The notes under the pieces were generated by a model. It was given only the letters and a program-made list of their open reading frames with translations. It did not search any database and was not told the origin of the DNA. Below are positions 20,981 through 29,547 of a stretch of 64,000 nucleotides of DNA, piece after piece. Both the position numbers and the translations under genes were made by a program. The stretch's first letter is position 1; every line of letters starts with the position of its first letter. Origin of the DNA: Variovorax sp. EL159 (GTDB lineage Bacteria; Pseudomonadota; Gammaproteobacteria; Burkholderiales; Burkholderiaceae_C); assembly GCF_900100965.1 (NCBI RefSeq), contig NZ_FMUJ01000010.1, positions 124,001 through 188,000 of the forward strand, read 5' to 3'.

Positions 20981-21481
20981 TCATGGGTTTGCTTCTGCAC
21001 GCATACGCAGCGCCGCACGATGCACCGCATCGAGAATTTCAATGTGCGTGCCGCAACGGCACAGATTGCCCGACAACTCGCTCCGAATACGCGCCTCGCT
21101 CGCCTGCGGATCGCGCGCGAGCAACGCCGCCGCCTGCATGACCATGCCGTTCAGGCAGTAGCCACACTGCGCGGCCTGCGCATCTTCAAACGAAGCCTGC
21201 ACCGGATGCCAGTTGCCCCGCGCCCCCAACCCTTCGAGCGTCGTGATCGCGCGCCCCGCCACGCCATGCGCCGGAATCACGCAGGCACGCGCCGCCACCC
21301 CATCGACATGCACCGTGCAGGCACCGCACTGCCCCAGCCCGCAGCCGTACTTGGGGCCGTTCAGCCCCAGGTCGTTACGCAGCAGATGCAACAGCGTCGC
21401 CTCGCGTGGCACGCCGGCAAGTGCATGCGCCTGGCCGTTGACCCGCAGGTGCAGCGGCTCAGCGCCGCAACTGGCCGTCAC
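20981..21481 (-). CDS. NicA-like 2Fe-2S small subunit of nicotinate hydroxylase
   Basis: The 166-residue protein carries two [2Fe-2S] clusters as in xanthine-oxidase-type small subunits. The plant-type cluster uses C47, C52, C55 and C67 (KYGCGLGQCGACTVHVDG). The second uses C106, C109, C141 and C143 (CGYCLNG, then GNLCRCGTH). It pairs with the large subunit encoded next. The start is a GTG at 21481, 23 bases inside the end of the upstream binding-protein gene; no ATG exists before the iron-sulfur domain. In the P. putida pathway NicA (about 157 residues) relays electrons from the molybdenum site to the cytochromes of NicB. Confidence 0.87.
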   Translation of the reverse strand: MTASCGAEPLHLRVNGQAHALAGVPREATLLHLLRNDLGLNGPKYGCGLGQCGACTVHVDGVAARACVIPAHGVAGRAITTLEGLGARGNWHPVQASFEDAQAAQCGYCLNGMVMQAAALLARDPQASEARIRSELSGNLCRCGTHIEILDAVHRAALRMRAEANP

Positions 21482-22619
21482 GGGTGTACATCTCCAGGTC
21501 CACGAAGGTCGAGCCGTTGTGGTTCTTCGCGCTGTAGTCGACGGGGAAATCGCCGAAGCGCGTGCTGCCGATGCTTTCGAGCCCGGCGATGAAGCTGTCG
21601 CGCGTGAGCGTCTTGCCCGCGCGGCGCAGGCCCTCGACCATCACGCGCGCGACGATGTAGCCCTCGAGCGCGGTGTAGCTGTCGATCTTCTCGCCGAACT
21701 CCGCGCGGTCGCGTTGGTAGTCGGCCACGATGGGCACGCGCTGCGCGGTCGGCGGCGGCACGATGCTGGCCGTGACCAGCCCGGCGAGCTTGCCGTCGAG
21801 CCGCTTGGCGGAGCCGGCCGCATCGGTGATGCCGACCGACAGCGTGTACAGCGGTGCCGCCACCGCATTGGCGCGGTAGTCGCGCATGAACACCTCGACC
21901 ATGCGGCCGGCCATGATCATCACGACCGCACCGGGCTTGGCTTCGGCCAGGCTCGCGACGACGGACTTCGCGTCTTCGGCCGTGATCGCCAGCGGCAAGG
22001 TCTTCAGCACCTTGACCTTGTAGTCGGCCGCCAGCTCTTCGCAGGTCGCGAGGTTCGACTTGCCGAAGGCGCTGTCTTGATAGACCACCGCGATCGACTG
22101 GATGCCGAGGGTCGAGAGGTGGCTGATGATCTTGCGCAGCTCCAGGTCGTAGCCCGCGCGCACGTGGAACAGGTAGCGGTTGGTCTTGGTGCGAAACGAC
22201 GTGGTTCCCACCAGCGGTGCGAACATCGGCACGCCGGCCTTCTCGGCCAGCGGCATCGCGGCCGCGAGGTTGCCGGTGGCGACGTAGCCGGTGAGCGCGA
22301 AGACCTTGTCTTCATCGATCAGCTTCGCGGTGTTGACGGCCGTCTTCGCGGGGTCGTAGGCGTCGTCGTAGGTGACCAGTTCGATCTTGCGGCCGTTGAC
22401 GCCGCCCGACTTGTTGACGCGATCGAAGTACAGCTTGATGCCCGCGCGGTAGTCGACGCCGAAGTCCTTGGCCGGGCCGCTGAACACGGCCGACTGGCCG
22501 ATGCGGATGGTGGCGTCCGTCACGCCGTTGTCCGCGCGTGCCGACCGCAGCAAACCCGGGCCGAGCGCCAGGGCCGCGCCGCCCGCCACCACCGCGCGCC
22601 TTGAAATCGAAAGCTTCAT
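21459..22619 (-). CDS. periplasmic ABC substrate-binding protein, Liv type (type 1)
   Basis: The 386-residue protein has a twin-arginine-like leader (SRRAVVAGGAALALGPGLLRSARA) followed by a Leu/Ile/Val-binding-type fold. Seen are ATIRIGQSAVFSGPAKDFGVDYRAGIKLYF, KSGGVNGRKIELVTYDDAYDPAKTAVNTAKLI and ALTGYVATGNLAAAMPLAEKAGVPMFAP. It is one of two such proteins here; the other (26976) lies next to the permease. It overlaps the nicA-like gene by 23 bases, so it may be a dedicated receptor for nicotinate, nicotinamide or a related pyridine. That specificity is inference from position. Confidence 0.85.
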   Translation of the reverse strand: MKLSISRRAVVAGGAALALGPGLLRSARADNGVTDATIRIGQSAVFSGPAKDFGVDYRAGIKLYFDRVNKSGGVNGRKIELVTYDDAYDPAKTAVNTAKLIDEDKVFALTGYVATGNLAAAMPLAEKAGVPMFAPLVGTTSFRTKTNRYLFHVRAGYDLELRKIISHLSTLGIQSIAVVYQDSAFGKSNLATCEELAADYKVKVLKTLPLAITAEDAKSVVASLAEAKPGAVVMIMAGRMVEVFMRDYRANAVAAPLYTLSVGITDAAGSAKRLDGKLAGLVTASIVPPPTAQRVPIVADYQRDRAEFGEKIDSYTALEGYIVARVMVEGLRRAGKTLTRDSFIAGLESIGSTRFGDFPVDYSAKNHNGSTFVDLEMYTRDGQLRR

Positions 22620-22683
22620 GCGTCGTTTGTCTCGTTGTTTTTTCTGGTCTTGTCGTGGTTGCAGGTTGTCGGCCCTGCGTGCC

Positions 22684-23409
22684 TCAGGCGGTCTGGATGT
22701 CGCCGGACTGGATGCGCTTGACGCCCTTGGCCGTCATCTGCTTCCACGCGGCGGCCAGCGAGCCATTGAGGTCGATGCCACGCGTCGCGTCTTCGATCAC
22801 ATAGGCCTCGAAGCCGGCCTTGCGCGCGTCCATCGCGGTCCAGGCCACGCAGAAGTCGGTGGCCAGGCCGGTGACGAACACGGTCTTGATGCCGCGCGCC
22901 TTGAGGTAGCCGGCCAGGCCGGTGGCCGTCTTGTGGTCGGCTTCCTCGAAGGCCGAGTAGCTGTCCATCTCCTTGTGGAAGCCCTTGCGGATGATGAGCT
23001 GCGCGGTCGGCACCTTCAGCTCCTTGCCAAGCGCCGCGTCTTCCGTGCCCTGCACGCAATGGTCGGGCCACAGCACCTGCGTGCCGTAGCTGAGCTTGGT
23101 GGTCTCGAAGGGCTTCTTGCCACTGTAGGAGCTGGCAAACGAAGCATGGCCGGCCGTGTGCCAGTCCTGCGTGACGACGATGTTCTCGAACGCCGGCGCC
23201 AGCGCGTTGATGACCGGAATGACTTCGTTGCCGCCCTTCACCGCCAGCGTGCCACCGTCGAGAAAGCAGTTCTGCACGTCCACCACGATCAGCGCCGCCT
23301 TGGCGCCGGGCTTGATCTTGCCGGCCGCGAAGGCGTTGAAAGCGACACTGCCGAGGCCACCGGCCAGCCCGAGGGCTGCGGCGGATTTCACGAGGGTTCT
23401 GCGATGCAT
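22684..23409 (-). CDS. isochorismatase-family nicotinamidase with Tat-type signal
   Basis: The 241-residue protein has the PncA/nicotinamidase catalytic set: D44 (VVDVQNCF), K142 (IIRKGFHKE) and C187 (GLATDFCV). The metal site is D82, H84, H88 (DWHTAGH) and the substrate loop is LWPDHCVQGT. It should hydrolyse nicotinamide to nicotinate and ammonia. Unlike cytosolic PncA it begins MHRRTLVKSAAALGLAGG and ends that leader AFNAFAAG, a twin-arginine-type export signal. It would therefore act in the periplasm. It sits between the ABC ATPase and the second binding protein of the nicotinate locus. A related amidase substrate is possible. Confidence 0.85.
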   Translation of the reverse strand: MHRRTLVKSAAALGLAGGLGSVAFNAFAAGKIKPGAKAALIVVDVQNCFLDGGTLAVKGGNEVIPVINALAPAFENIVVTQDWHTAGHASFASSYSGKKPFETTKLSYGTQVLWPDHCVQGTEDAALGKELKVPTAQLIIRKGFHKEMDSYSAFEEADHKTATGLAGYLKARGIKTVFVTGLATDFCVAWTAMDARKAGFEAYVIEDATRGIDLNGSLAAAWKQMTAKGVKRIQSGDIQTA

Positions 23410-23437
23410 GGCGTGGACTCCAGGGGTTGAAGAAAAA

Positions 23438-24172
23438 TCAGACGCTCAAATACGCACGGCGCACTTCGTCGTTGGCCGCCAACTCGGCCATCGTCGCGTG
23501 ATAGCGGATCTGGCCCTTCTCGAGCACGTAGGCGCGGTCGGACACCAGTTCGGCGAAGTGCATGTTCTGCTCCGACAGCAGGATGCTCACGCCCTGCGCC
23601 TTGAGTTCCAGGATCATGTTCGCCATCTGCTCGACGATGACCGGTGCCACGCCTTCGGAAGGTTCATCGAGCAGCACGAGGTAGGGGTTGCCCATGAGCG
23701 TGCGCGCCACGGTCAGCATCTGCTGCTCGCCGCCGCTCATGCGGCCGCCGGGGCGGTTGGGCATTTCGCCGAGGTTGGGGAACAGCTTGAACAGGCGCTC
23801 GGGCGACCACAGCGGCGCATCGGTGCCGTCGGCCCAGCGGCGCGCGGGCTGCTTGCCGACCTCGAGGTTCTCCATCACCGTGAGGTCGGTGAACACGCGC
23901 CGGTCTTCGGGTACGAAGCCCAGGCCCAGGCGCGCCGCATGGTGCGGCTCGCTCTTCGAGATGTCGTGGCCGAGAAAGCGCACCGCGCCGCGGCGCTTGG
24001 CGAGCATGCCGATCAGCGCCTTCAGCGTGGTGGACTTGCCCGCGCCGTTGCGGCCCATGAGCGCGACCACTTCGCCGCGACGCACGTCGAGGTCGACGTC
24101 ATAAAGAATCTGCGCGGCGCCGTACCAAGCACACAGCGCTTTCGCTTCCAGCAGGGGTTCGTGCGTGCTCAT
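23438..24172 (-). CDS. Liv-type ABC transporter ATPase (LivF-like)
   Basis: This 244-residue ATPase has Walker A GRNGAGKST, signature LSGG-type RMSGGEQQM, Walker B LVLLDEPSEG and the LivF hallmark SEGVAPVIVEQM. It is the last of three coupled transport genes; its ATG overlaps the livG-like stop as ATGA. With the fused permease and the LivG-like ATPase it forms a complete importer. Association with nicotinate genes suggests uptake of nicotinate, nicotinamide or similar compounds rather than branched-chain amino acids, but that is inferred. Confidence 0.9.
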   Translation of the reverse strand: MSTHEPLLEAKALCAWYGAAQILYDVDLDVRRGEVVALMGRNGAGKSTTLKALIGMLAKRRGAVRFLGHDISKSEPHHAARLGLGFVPEDRRVFTDLTVMENLEVGKQPARRWADGTDAPLWSPERLFKLFPNLGEMPNRPGGRMSGGEQQMLTVARTLMGNPYLVLLDEPSEGVAPVIVEQMANMILELKAQGVSILLSEQNMHFAELVSDRAYVLEKGQIRYHATMAELAANDEVRRAYLSV

Positions 24173-24963
24173 GCCGCTTCTCCAATGGCCGCAGCCTTTT
24201 CTGCGATCTTCTTCTCGAAGGTCTTGCCGGTGCCGAAGTACACCTCCTGCACCTTGGGGTGGTCGCGAATTTCCAGCGGCTTGCCCTGCGCGATGAGGCG
24301 ACCGCGCGCGAGCACGATCATGCGGTCGGCATACGCGAACACCACGTCCATGCTGTGCTCGGTGAACAGCACGGCCATGCCGCGCTGGATGACCAGGTCC
24401 TTGGTCAACGCCATCAGCGAGTTGCGCTCCTTGGGCGCCATGCCGGCGGTGGGCTCGTCCATCAAGAGCAGCTTGGGCGAATTGGCCATCGCGATGGCGA
24501 GTTCGACACGCTTCACGTCGCCATAGGCGAGCACGCTGCAGGGCCGGTCGGCTTGCGACTTCATGCCGACCTGGTCGAGCAGCGCCAGCGCTTCGTCGCG
24601 CTTGTGGTCGGCGGCACGGCGCCACATCGAGAACAGCTTGTGGTCATGCGAGAGCAGCGCCATCTGCACGTTCTCGACGACGGTGAGCGAGGCAAAGGTC
24701 TCGGCGATCTGGAAGGTGCGGCCCACGCCCTTGCGCCAGATTTCGCGCGGCTTGCGGCCGACGAGCTCCTGGCCGTCGAGCGTGATCGAGCCCTGGTCGG
24801 CCTTGAGCTGGCCGTTGACCATGTTGAAGGTGGTGGACTTGCCTGCGCCATTCGGGCCGATGAGCGCGAGCAGTTCGCCGGGCGGCAGCTCGAAGCTGAT
24901 GCCGTCCACGGCCTTGACGCCGCCGAACGATTTGCCGAGGTTGGTGACCTTGAGGAGGCTCAT
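24169..24963 (-). CDS. Liv-type ABC transporter ATPase (LivG-like)
   Basis: This 264-residue ATPase has Walker A GPNGAGKST, the LivG-specific GRTFQIAETFASLTVVENVQ and Walker B LLLMDEPTAGMAPKER. Its C-terminal tail (VYFGTGKTFEKKIAEKAAAI) is about 20 residues longer than the usual end at the VYFG motif. The gene overlaps the permease gene upstream and the LivF-like gene downstream by four bases each, so all three are translated together. Confidence 0.9.
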   Translation of the reverse strand: MSLLKVTNLGKSFGGVKAVDGISFELPPGELLALIGPNGAGKSTTFNMVNGQLKADQGSITLDGQELVGRKPREIWRKGVGRTFQIAETFASLTVVENVQMALLSHDHKLFSMWRRAADHKRDEALALLDQVGMKSQADRPCSVLAYGDVKRVELAIAMANSPKLLLMDEPTAGMAPKERNSLMALTKDLVIQRGMAVLFTEHSMDVVFAYADRMIVLARGRLIAQGKPLEIRDHPKVQEVYFGTGKTFEKKIAEKAAAIGEAA

Positions 24964-26891
24964 GCTTTCACCTCCTTGAGCTTGGCTTCGGCATCCGCAT
25001 CGTCGTGCTTGGGTGCGCGCCAGCGATCCGCCAGTTGCTTGATCGAGCCCGCGATGCCCTGCGGGAACAGCAGCACCAGAATGAGGATGATGGCCCCGAG
25101 CATCGCGCGCCAGTAGTCGGTGTTGCGCGCCACGGTGTCGTGCAGCCAGGTGAAGGTGATGGCGCCGACCACCGGCCCCGCCAGCGTCTGGATACCGCCG
25201 AGCAGCACCATCACGAGACCATCGACCGACTTGCCGACCGACAGGCTCTCGGGCGAGATGCTGCCCTTCGAGAAGGCATAGAGCGCACCGGCCAGGCCGG
25301 CTACCGTGCCCGCGATCACGAACGCGGCCCACTGCATGCGCTTGACGTCGATGCCGATGGCGTCGGCGCGCAGCACCGAGTCGCGGCCCGCGCGCAGCGC
25401 ATAGCCGAAGGGCGAGAACAGCACGCGCCGCAGCCACCACACGCCGAAACCGACGAGCACCAGCGTGAGCCAGTAGTAGGCCTGCTTGTCGGAGAGCCAC
25501 TCGGAAGGCCACACACCCGTCAGGCCGTTGCTGCCGCCCGTGAAGCTGTCCCACTGGTAGGTGATGGCCCAGGTGATCTGCGCGAAGGCCAAGGTGAGCA
25601 TGGCCAGGTACACGCCCGACAGCCGCACCGCGAACCAGCCGTAGACCAGCGCGCCGAGCGCCGCCACGATCGGCGCGGCGATGAGCGCGACTTCCATCGG
25701 CAGGTGCAGCGAACGAACCAGCAGCGCGGCGCCGTACGCGCCGAGCCCGAAGTACGCGGCATGGCCGAACGAGTGCATGCCGGCCGGGCCCATGATGAAG
25801 TGCAGGCTGGTAGCAAAGAGCGCGGCGATCAGCAGGTCGATCATCAGCACCAGCGTGTAGGGCGAGTTCACCGTCAGCAGCGGCAGCACGGCGAGCATGA
25901 GCGCCAGCACCGCAGCGGCGACAAGGTAGGCATTGCTCGGGCGGCGCAGCGGCTCTTCCTGCATGCCCACGTAGCGGCTCGGCGCCTGCGGCCGGCCGAA
26001 CAGGCCCCAGGGGCGCCACACCAGCACGATGGCCATGACCAGAAAGTCGACCATCAGCGTGAGCTTGGAGAAAGACACGTCGATGCCGAAGATCTGCACC
26101 ACGCCGAGCCAGATGCACACGGCCTTGATCTCGGCGATGAGCAGCGCGGCCACGTAGGCCCCGGGCAGCGAGCCCATGCCGCCCACCACGACCACCACGA
26201 AGGCGGCGCCGATGGTGTTCAGGTCCATCTCGAGCGTGGCGGGTTCGCGCGGCAGTTGGAGTGCGCCGCCGAGGCCTGCGAGCAAGGCGCCCAGTGCGAA
26301 CACGGCGGTGAACAGCCAGGCCTGGTTGACGCCCAGTGCGCTGACCATTTCGCGGTCTTGCGTGGCGGCGCGCACCAGCGTGCCGAAACGCGTGCGCGTC
26401 AACAGCAGCCACACCAGGCCCAGCACCACCGGGCCGATGACGATCAGGAACAGGTCGTAGGAAGGAAACTGCCGGCCCAGGATTTCGACCGAGCCCCTGA
26501 GGCCCGGCGCGCGCGGGCCGAGCAGTTCGTCAGGGCCCCAGAGCCACAGCACCGCGTCCTTGATGACGAGCACCAGTGCGAAGGTCGCGAGCAGCTGGAA
26601 CAGCTCGGGCGCCTTGTAGATGCGGCGCAGCAGCAGCACTTCGATGAGCGCACCGAGCACGCCGACCGCCACCGCCGCGATCAGCAGCGCGGGCCAGAAG
26701 CCCAGGCTCGAACCCAGCTTGTCGACGAGCGTGTACGCCAGGTAGATGCCGACCATGAAGAACGACCCATGGGCGAAGTTGACGATGCGCGTCACGCCGA
26801 AGATCAACGAGAGGCCGGCCGCCACGAAGAAGAGCGAAGACGCGCCGGCCAACCCGTTGAGCAACTGAACAACGAAGCCTGAAAAGCTCAT
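24960..26891 (-). CDS. fused Liv-type ABC permease (LivH plus LivM in one chain)
   Basis: The 643-residue membrane protein contains both permease types end to end. Residues 1 to about 300 are LivH-like (FFVAAGLSLIFGVTRIVNFAHGSFFMVG, then ALGVNQAWLFTAVFALGALLAG and VVVVVGGMGSLPGAYVAALL). Residues from about 330 on are LivM-like (ALFATSLHFIMGPAGMHSFGHAAYFGLGAY, GLVMVLLGGIQTLAGPVVG). They are separately encoded in E. coli. I chose the ATG at 26891 because it matches LivH starts and follows the hairpin; an in-frame ATG at 26918 would add nine residues. The charged C-terminal tail (KHDDADAEAKLKEVKA) is cytoplasmic. Confidence 0.88.
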   Translation of the reverse strand: MSFSGFVVQLLNGLAGASSLFFVAAGLSLIFGVTRIVNFAHGSFFMVGIYLAYTLVDKLGSSLGFWPALLIAAVAVGVLGALIEVLLLRRIYKAPELFQLLATFALVLVIKDAVLWLWGPDELLGPRAPGLRGSVEILGRQFPSYDLFLIVIGPVVLGLVWLLLTRTRFGTLVRAATQDREMVSALGVNQAWLFTAVFALGALLAGLGGALQLPREPATLEMDLNTIGAAFVVVVVGGMGSLPGAYVAALLIAEIKAVCIWLGVVQIFGIDVSFSKLTLMVDFLVMAIVLVWRPWGLFGRPQAPSRYVGMQEEPLRRPSNAYLVAAAVLALMLAVLPLLTVNSPYTLVLMIDLLIAALFATSLHFIMGPAGMHSFGHAAYFGLGAYGAALLVRSLHLPMEVALIAAPIVAALGALVYGWFAVRLSGVYLAMLTLAFAQITWAITYQWDSFTGGSNGLTGVWPSEWLSDKQAYYWLTLVLVGFGVWWLRRVLFSPFGYALRAGRDSVLRADAIGIDVKRMQWAAFVIAGTVAGLAGALYAFSKGSISPESLSVGKSVDGLVMVLLGGIQTLAGPVVGAITFTWLHDTVARNTDYWRAMLGAIILILVLLFPQGIAGSIKQLADRWRAPKHDDADAEAKLKEVKA

Positions 26892-26925
26892 GAAGGACCC
26901 TGAGGAAACTGGAGACATCCGCTCC

Positions 26926-26952
26926 GCTCACCGCCGGCTGCCGGCGGTGAGC
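26926..26952 (-). other. strong intercistronic hairpin between binding-protein and permease genes
   Basis: Perfect twelve-base arms at 26926-26937 and 26941-26952 enclose a three-base CTG loop. There is no T run on the minus strand, so it is not an intrinsic terminator. Such hairpins after periplasmic binding-protein genes are known to stabilise the upstream message and lower expression of the permease (the malE-malF type of arrangement). Confidence 0.75.
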
Positions 26953-26975
26953 AGTGCGTTGCAGGAGCCGTGCGG

Positions 26976-28184
26976 TCAGTCCGCAGGGCGCATCTTTTTC
27001 ACTTCGTCGTCCGAAGGCTGGAACTTGGCGCCGTCGAGGTAGACGTAGTCGACCATCACGCCCTTGCCGCCATCGTTCTTGGTCTTGCCGACATACGCGC
27101 CCATGGTGGACTGGTTGTCTTGCGCGCGGTAGCTGATATTGACGAAGGGCGAGTCGACCTGCAGGCCCTTGAAGGCGGCGACGAGCTTCTCGGTGTCGGT
27201 GCCGCCGGCCTTCTTGATGCCGGCCGCGATCGAGTGGATGGCGCTGTAGCCGACCACCGAGCCTAGGCGCGGGTAGTCCTTGAACTTGGCCTGGTAGGCG
27301 TCGAGGAAGGCCTTGTGCTCGGGCGTCTTGACGCCGTACCACGGGTAGCCGGTCACGATCCAGCCGTTGGGCGCTTCATCTTTCAGGGGGTCGAGGTACT
27401 CGGGCTCGCCGGTCAGCACGCTGACGACTTCACGGTCCTTGAACAGGCCGCGCGTGTTGCCTTCGCGCACGAACTTGGAGAGGTCGGCACCGAACAGCAC
27501 GTTGAAGATCGCGTCGGGCTTGGCATCGGCCAGGGCCTGCACCACGCTGCCCGAATCGACCTTGCCCAGCGGCGGCGCCTGCTCGGCGACGAACTCCACG
27601 TCGGGCTGCGCGGCCTTCAGCAGCGTCTTGAAGGTGGCGACCGACGACTGGCCGTACTCGTAGTTGGGGTACACGATGGCCCAGCGCTTCTTCTTGAGCT
27701 TGGCGGCCTCGGGCACCAGCATCGCGACCTGCATGTAGGTCGAGGGGCGCAGGCGGTAGGTGTACTTGTTGCCGTTGCTCCAGACGATCTTGTCGGTGAG
27801 CGGCTCGGCAGCCAGGTAGAAGAACTTCTTTTGCTTGGCGAAGTCGGCCAGCGCCAGGCCGGTGTTCGACAGGAAGGCGCCGGCCAGCACGTCGATCTTT
27901 TCGCGCGAGATCAGTTCTTCGGCCACGCGCACGGCGTCGCCGGGGTTGGCGTTGTCGTCGCGGCTGATGAGTTCGATCTTCTTGCCGTTGATGCCGCCCT
28001 TGGCGTTGATCTCGTCGACCGCGAGTTCCATGCCCTTCTTGTAGGGCTCCAGGAAGGCGGGCTGCGCCTTGTAGCTGTTGATTTCACCGATCTTGATCAC
28101 GCCCTGCGCATGCGCGGGGACAAGGGCCGCTGTGGCCAGCGTGACGACGGAAGCAGCGCAGAAAACATGGCGCAATGGAATCAT
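26976..28184 (-). CDS. periplasmic ABC substrate-binding protein, Liv type (type 2)
   Basis: The 402-residue protein has a normal Sec signal (VFCAASVVTLATAALVPAHAQ) and a mature start VIKIGEINSYKAQPAFLEPYKKGMELAVDEINAKGGINGK. Other Liv-fold blocks are ISREKIDVLAGAFLSNTGLALADFA and YGQSSVATFKTLLKAAQPDVEFV. It is the receptor directly upstream of the fused permease and is separated from it by a strong hairpin. The start at MIPLRHVF is the only one giving a clean signal peptide; the longer frame is a shadow. Ligand unknown; a pyridine carboxylate is plausible from context. Confidence 0.88.
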   Translation of the reverse strand: MIPLRHVFCAASVVTLATAALVPAHAQGVIKIGEINSYKAQPAFLEPYKKGMELAVDEINAKGGINGKKIELISRDDNANPGDAVRVAEELISREKIDVLAGAFLSNTGLALADFAKQKKFFYLAAEPLTDKIVWSNGNKYTYRLRPSTYMQVAMLVPEAAKLKKKRWAIVYPNYEYGQSSVATFKTLLKAAQPDVEFVAEQAPPLGKVDSGSVVQALADAKPDAIFNVLFGADLSKFVREGNTRGLFKDREVVSVLTGEPEYLDPLKDEAPNGWIVTGYPWYGVKTPEHKAFLDAYQAKFKDYPRLGSVVGYSAIHSIAAGIKKAGGTDTEKLVAAFKGLQVDSPFVNISYRAQDNQSTMGAYVGKTKNDGGKGVMVDYVYLDGAKFQPSDDEVKKMRPAD

Positions 28185-28248
28185 CGGGAAGCTCCTTGGG
28201 TTCGAACAATAAACACGATGTTGTGACGGTGGTGCGAAGGCGGCCGGC

Positions 28249-28833
28249 TCAGCGAAGGCCGTCTTCGCCCTTGATCTCGCTGGCCTGCAGGCCGCCGATG
28301 CGCGGCAGCGGACGGCCGCTGTCGGTGACGGCCACGGCGACCACGATTTCGTTGGCGCGCGGTGCGTCGGACACGCGGGCTTCGACGGCGTCGAAATGGC
28401 TGCGCACGAAGGCCGCATCTTTATGCCCGAGCGGCACGTCGATGGCGGTGCCGAGCGTGCCCTGCTTCTTGGCCGAAGGCACGAGCGCCGCGCCCTTTTC
28501 AACGGCCACGCGCAGCGGCGCGCCGAGCTTGGGGTGCAGGATGGCGGCGGCATGTTCGAGCTCGCCGCGCTCGCCGACGATGGCGGCCTTGCCGTAGCTC
28601 TGCGCCTGGCCGGGCTCGATGCCCAGCGCCTTCACAGCCTTCTGGCCGAGCAGCGCGCCGAGCTCTTCGCCGATGGCGATGAGCTCGTCGAGGTTCCCGC
28701 TGTAGCGGCCGGCGTAGGGGTTCTCGATGACGGCGATGGCGACGGCGCGGCGCGTGGGCGGCGTCACGTCCTGGCCCATTTCCTTGCGGGTTTCATCGAC
28801 CTGGATGACGAGCTTGCGGATGTTGGCGGTCAT
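28249..28833 (-). CDS. DUF1185 (AA_synth, PF06684) family protein, paralogue 1
   Basis: The 194-residue protein matches the DUF1185 family by MTANIRKLVIQVDETRKEMGQ, NPYAGRYSGNLDELIAIGEELG, KAAIVGERGELEHAAAILHPKLGAPLR and the end DSGRPLPRIGGLQASEIKGEDGLR. Published structures of this family show a variant of the Bacillus chorismate mutase fold, and the biochemical role is unknown. It is the partner of a second DUF1185 gene immediately upstream. Its repeated presence in this nicotinate locus makes a catabolic role likely, perhaps on an intermediate after 6-hydroxynicotinate. Confidence 0.85.
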   Translation of the reverse strand: MTANIRKLVIQVDETRKEMGQDVTPPTRRAVAIAVIENPYAGRYSGNLDELIAIGEELGALLGQKAVKALGIEPGQAQSYGKAAIVGERGELEHAAAILHPKLGAPLRVAVEKGAALVPSAKKQGTLGTAIDVPLGHKDAAFVRSHFDAVEARVSDAPRANEIVVAVAVTDSGRPLPRIGGLQASEIKGEDGLR

Positions 28834-28884
28834 GTTCTGTGTGTTCCTTGTCTTGTCTCTTTGGCTTGTCTTTGCGCACTGGGA

Positions 28885-29526
28885 TCAGCGCAGGCCGTCC
28901 CACTTGCTGATGTCTTTCGCGAGCAGGCCGCCGACGCGGGCGTGCACGCGGTAACCGGTGCTCATCGCGAGGATGAAGACGATCTCGTCGGCAGCCGGTG
29001 CACCGGGCACGCGCACTTCGATCGCGTCGAACTGGCCACGCACGTAGCTGGCGTTGATGTTGGTGAGCGGCACGTCGAGCGCGGCGCCGGGCGGGCCGAC
29101 CTTCTTGGTCGAAGGCACGATGGAAAGCGCATTGCCGGGCTGGCCGGTTTTCTCTTCGGCCTTGCCTGCGGTGTAGGCCGCGCGGCTGCCCTTCCAGCCG
29201 AGCAGTTCGCGCATGGCGTAGCCGCCGGGCACGTGCCAGAGCGCACCGTGCTCCAGCTCGCCGTCGGCACCGACGATGGCGCCCTTGCCGTAGGTGGCGA
29301 TCTGGTCGAGCGGCACGTCCATGGCAGCGTGCAGCTTGTGCGCCATGTCGACGCCCACCGGGTCGAGCAACGCCATCATCGGAAGGATGTCGGGCTCGTA
29401 GCGGCCGGCGAAGGGATTGGTCAGCACGGCGCCGATGGCACCGCGCACCAACGGCGTGTCGGCACGCGGTCCGAACTCGTGGTGAATGTGCTCGACATGG
29501 GTGAAGACGCGACGGATTTCGATCAT
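28885..29526 (-). CDS. DUF1185 (AA_synth, PF06684) family protein, paralogue 2
   Basis: The 213-residue paralogue of the next gene shares IEIRRVFTHVEHIHHEFG at the start, NPFAGRYEPDILPMMALLDPVG, KGAIVGADGELEHGALWH, IVPSTKKVGPPGAALDVPL and the end RVGGLLAKDISKWDGLR. It is about 20 residues longer, with an insertion after the ELEH motif (MRELLGWKGSRAAYTAGKAE). Both copies keep the GELEH and DVPL motifs, so both may be catalytic, or they may form a heteromer. Function unknown. Confidence 0.85.
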   Translation of the reverse strand: MIEIRRVFTHVEHIHHEFGPRADTPLVRGAIGAVLTNPFAGRYEPDILPMMALLDPVGVDMAHKLHAAMDVPLDQIATYGKGAIVGADGELEHGALWHVPGGYAMRELLGWKGSRAAYTAGKAEEKTGQPGNALSIVPSTKKVGPPGAALDVPLTNINASYVRGQFDAIEVRVPGAPAADEIVFILAMSTGYRVHARVGGLLAKDISKWDGLR

Positions 29527-29547
29527 GAAAAAGAACCTTGCTTTTCG

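Noticed and set aside
25005..26882. Plus-strand frame of 625 codons opposite the fused permease
   Set aside because: Full of His, Gln, Arg and Glu with no domain; the minus strand encodes an obvious permease.
28195..28212. GGTTCGAAC resembling a tRNA T-loop
   Set aside because: No acceptor stem, anticodon arm or D arm can be formed around it.
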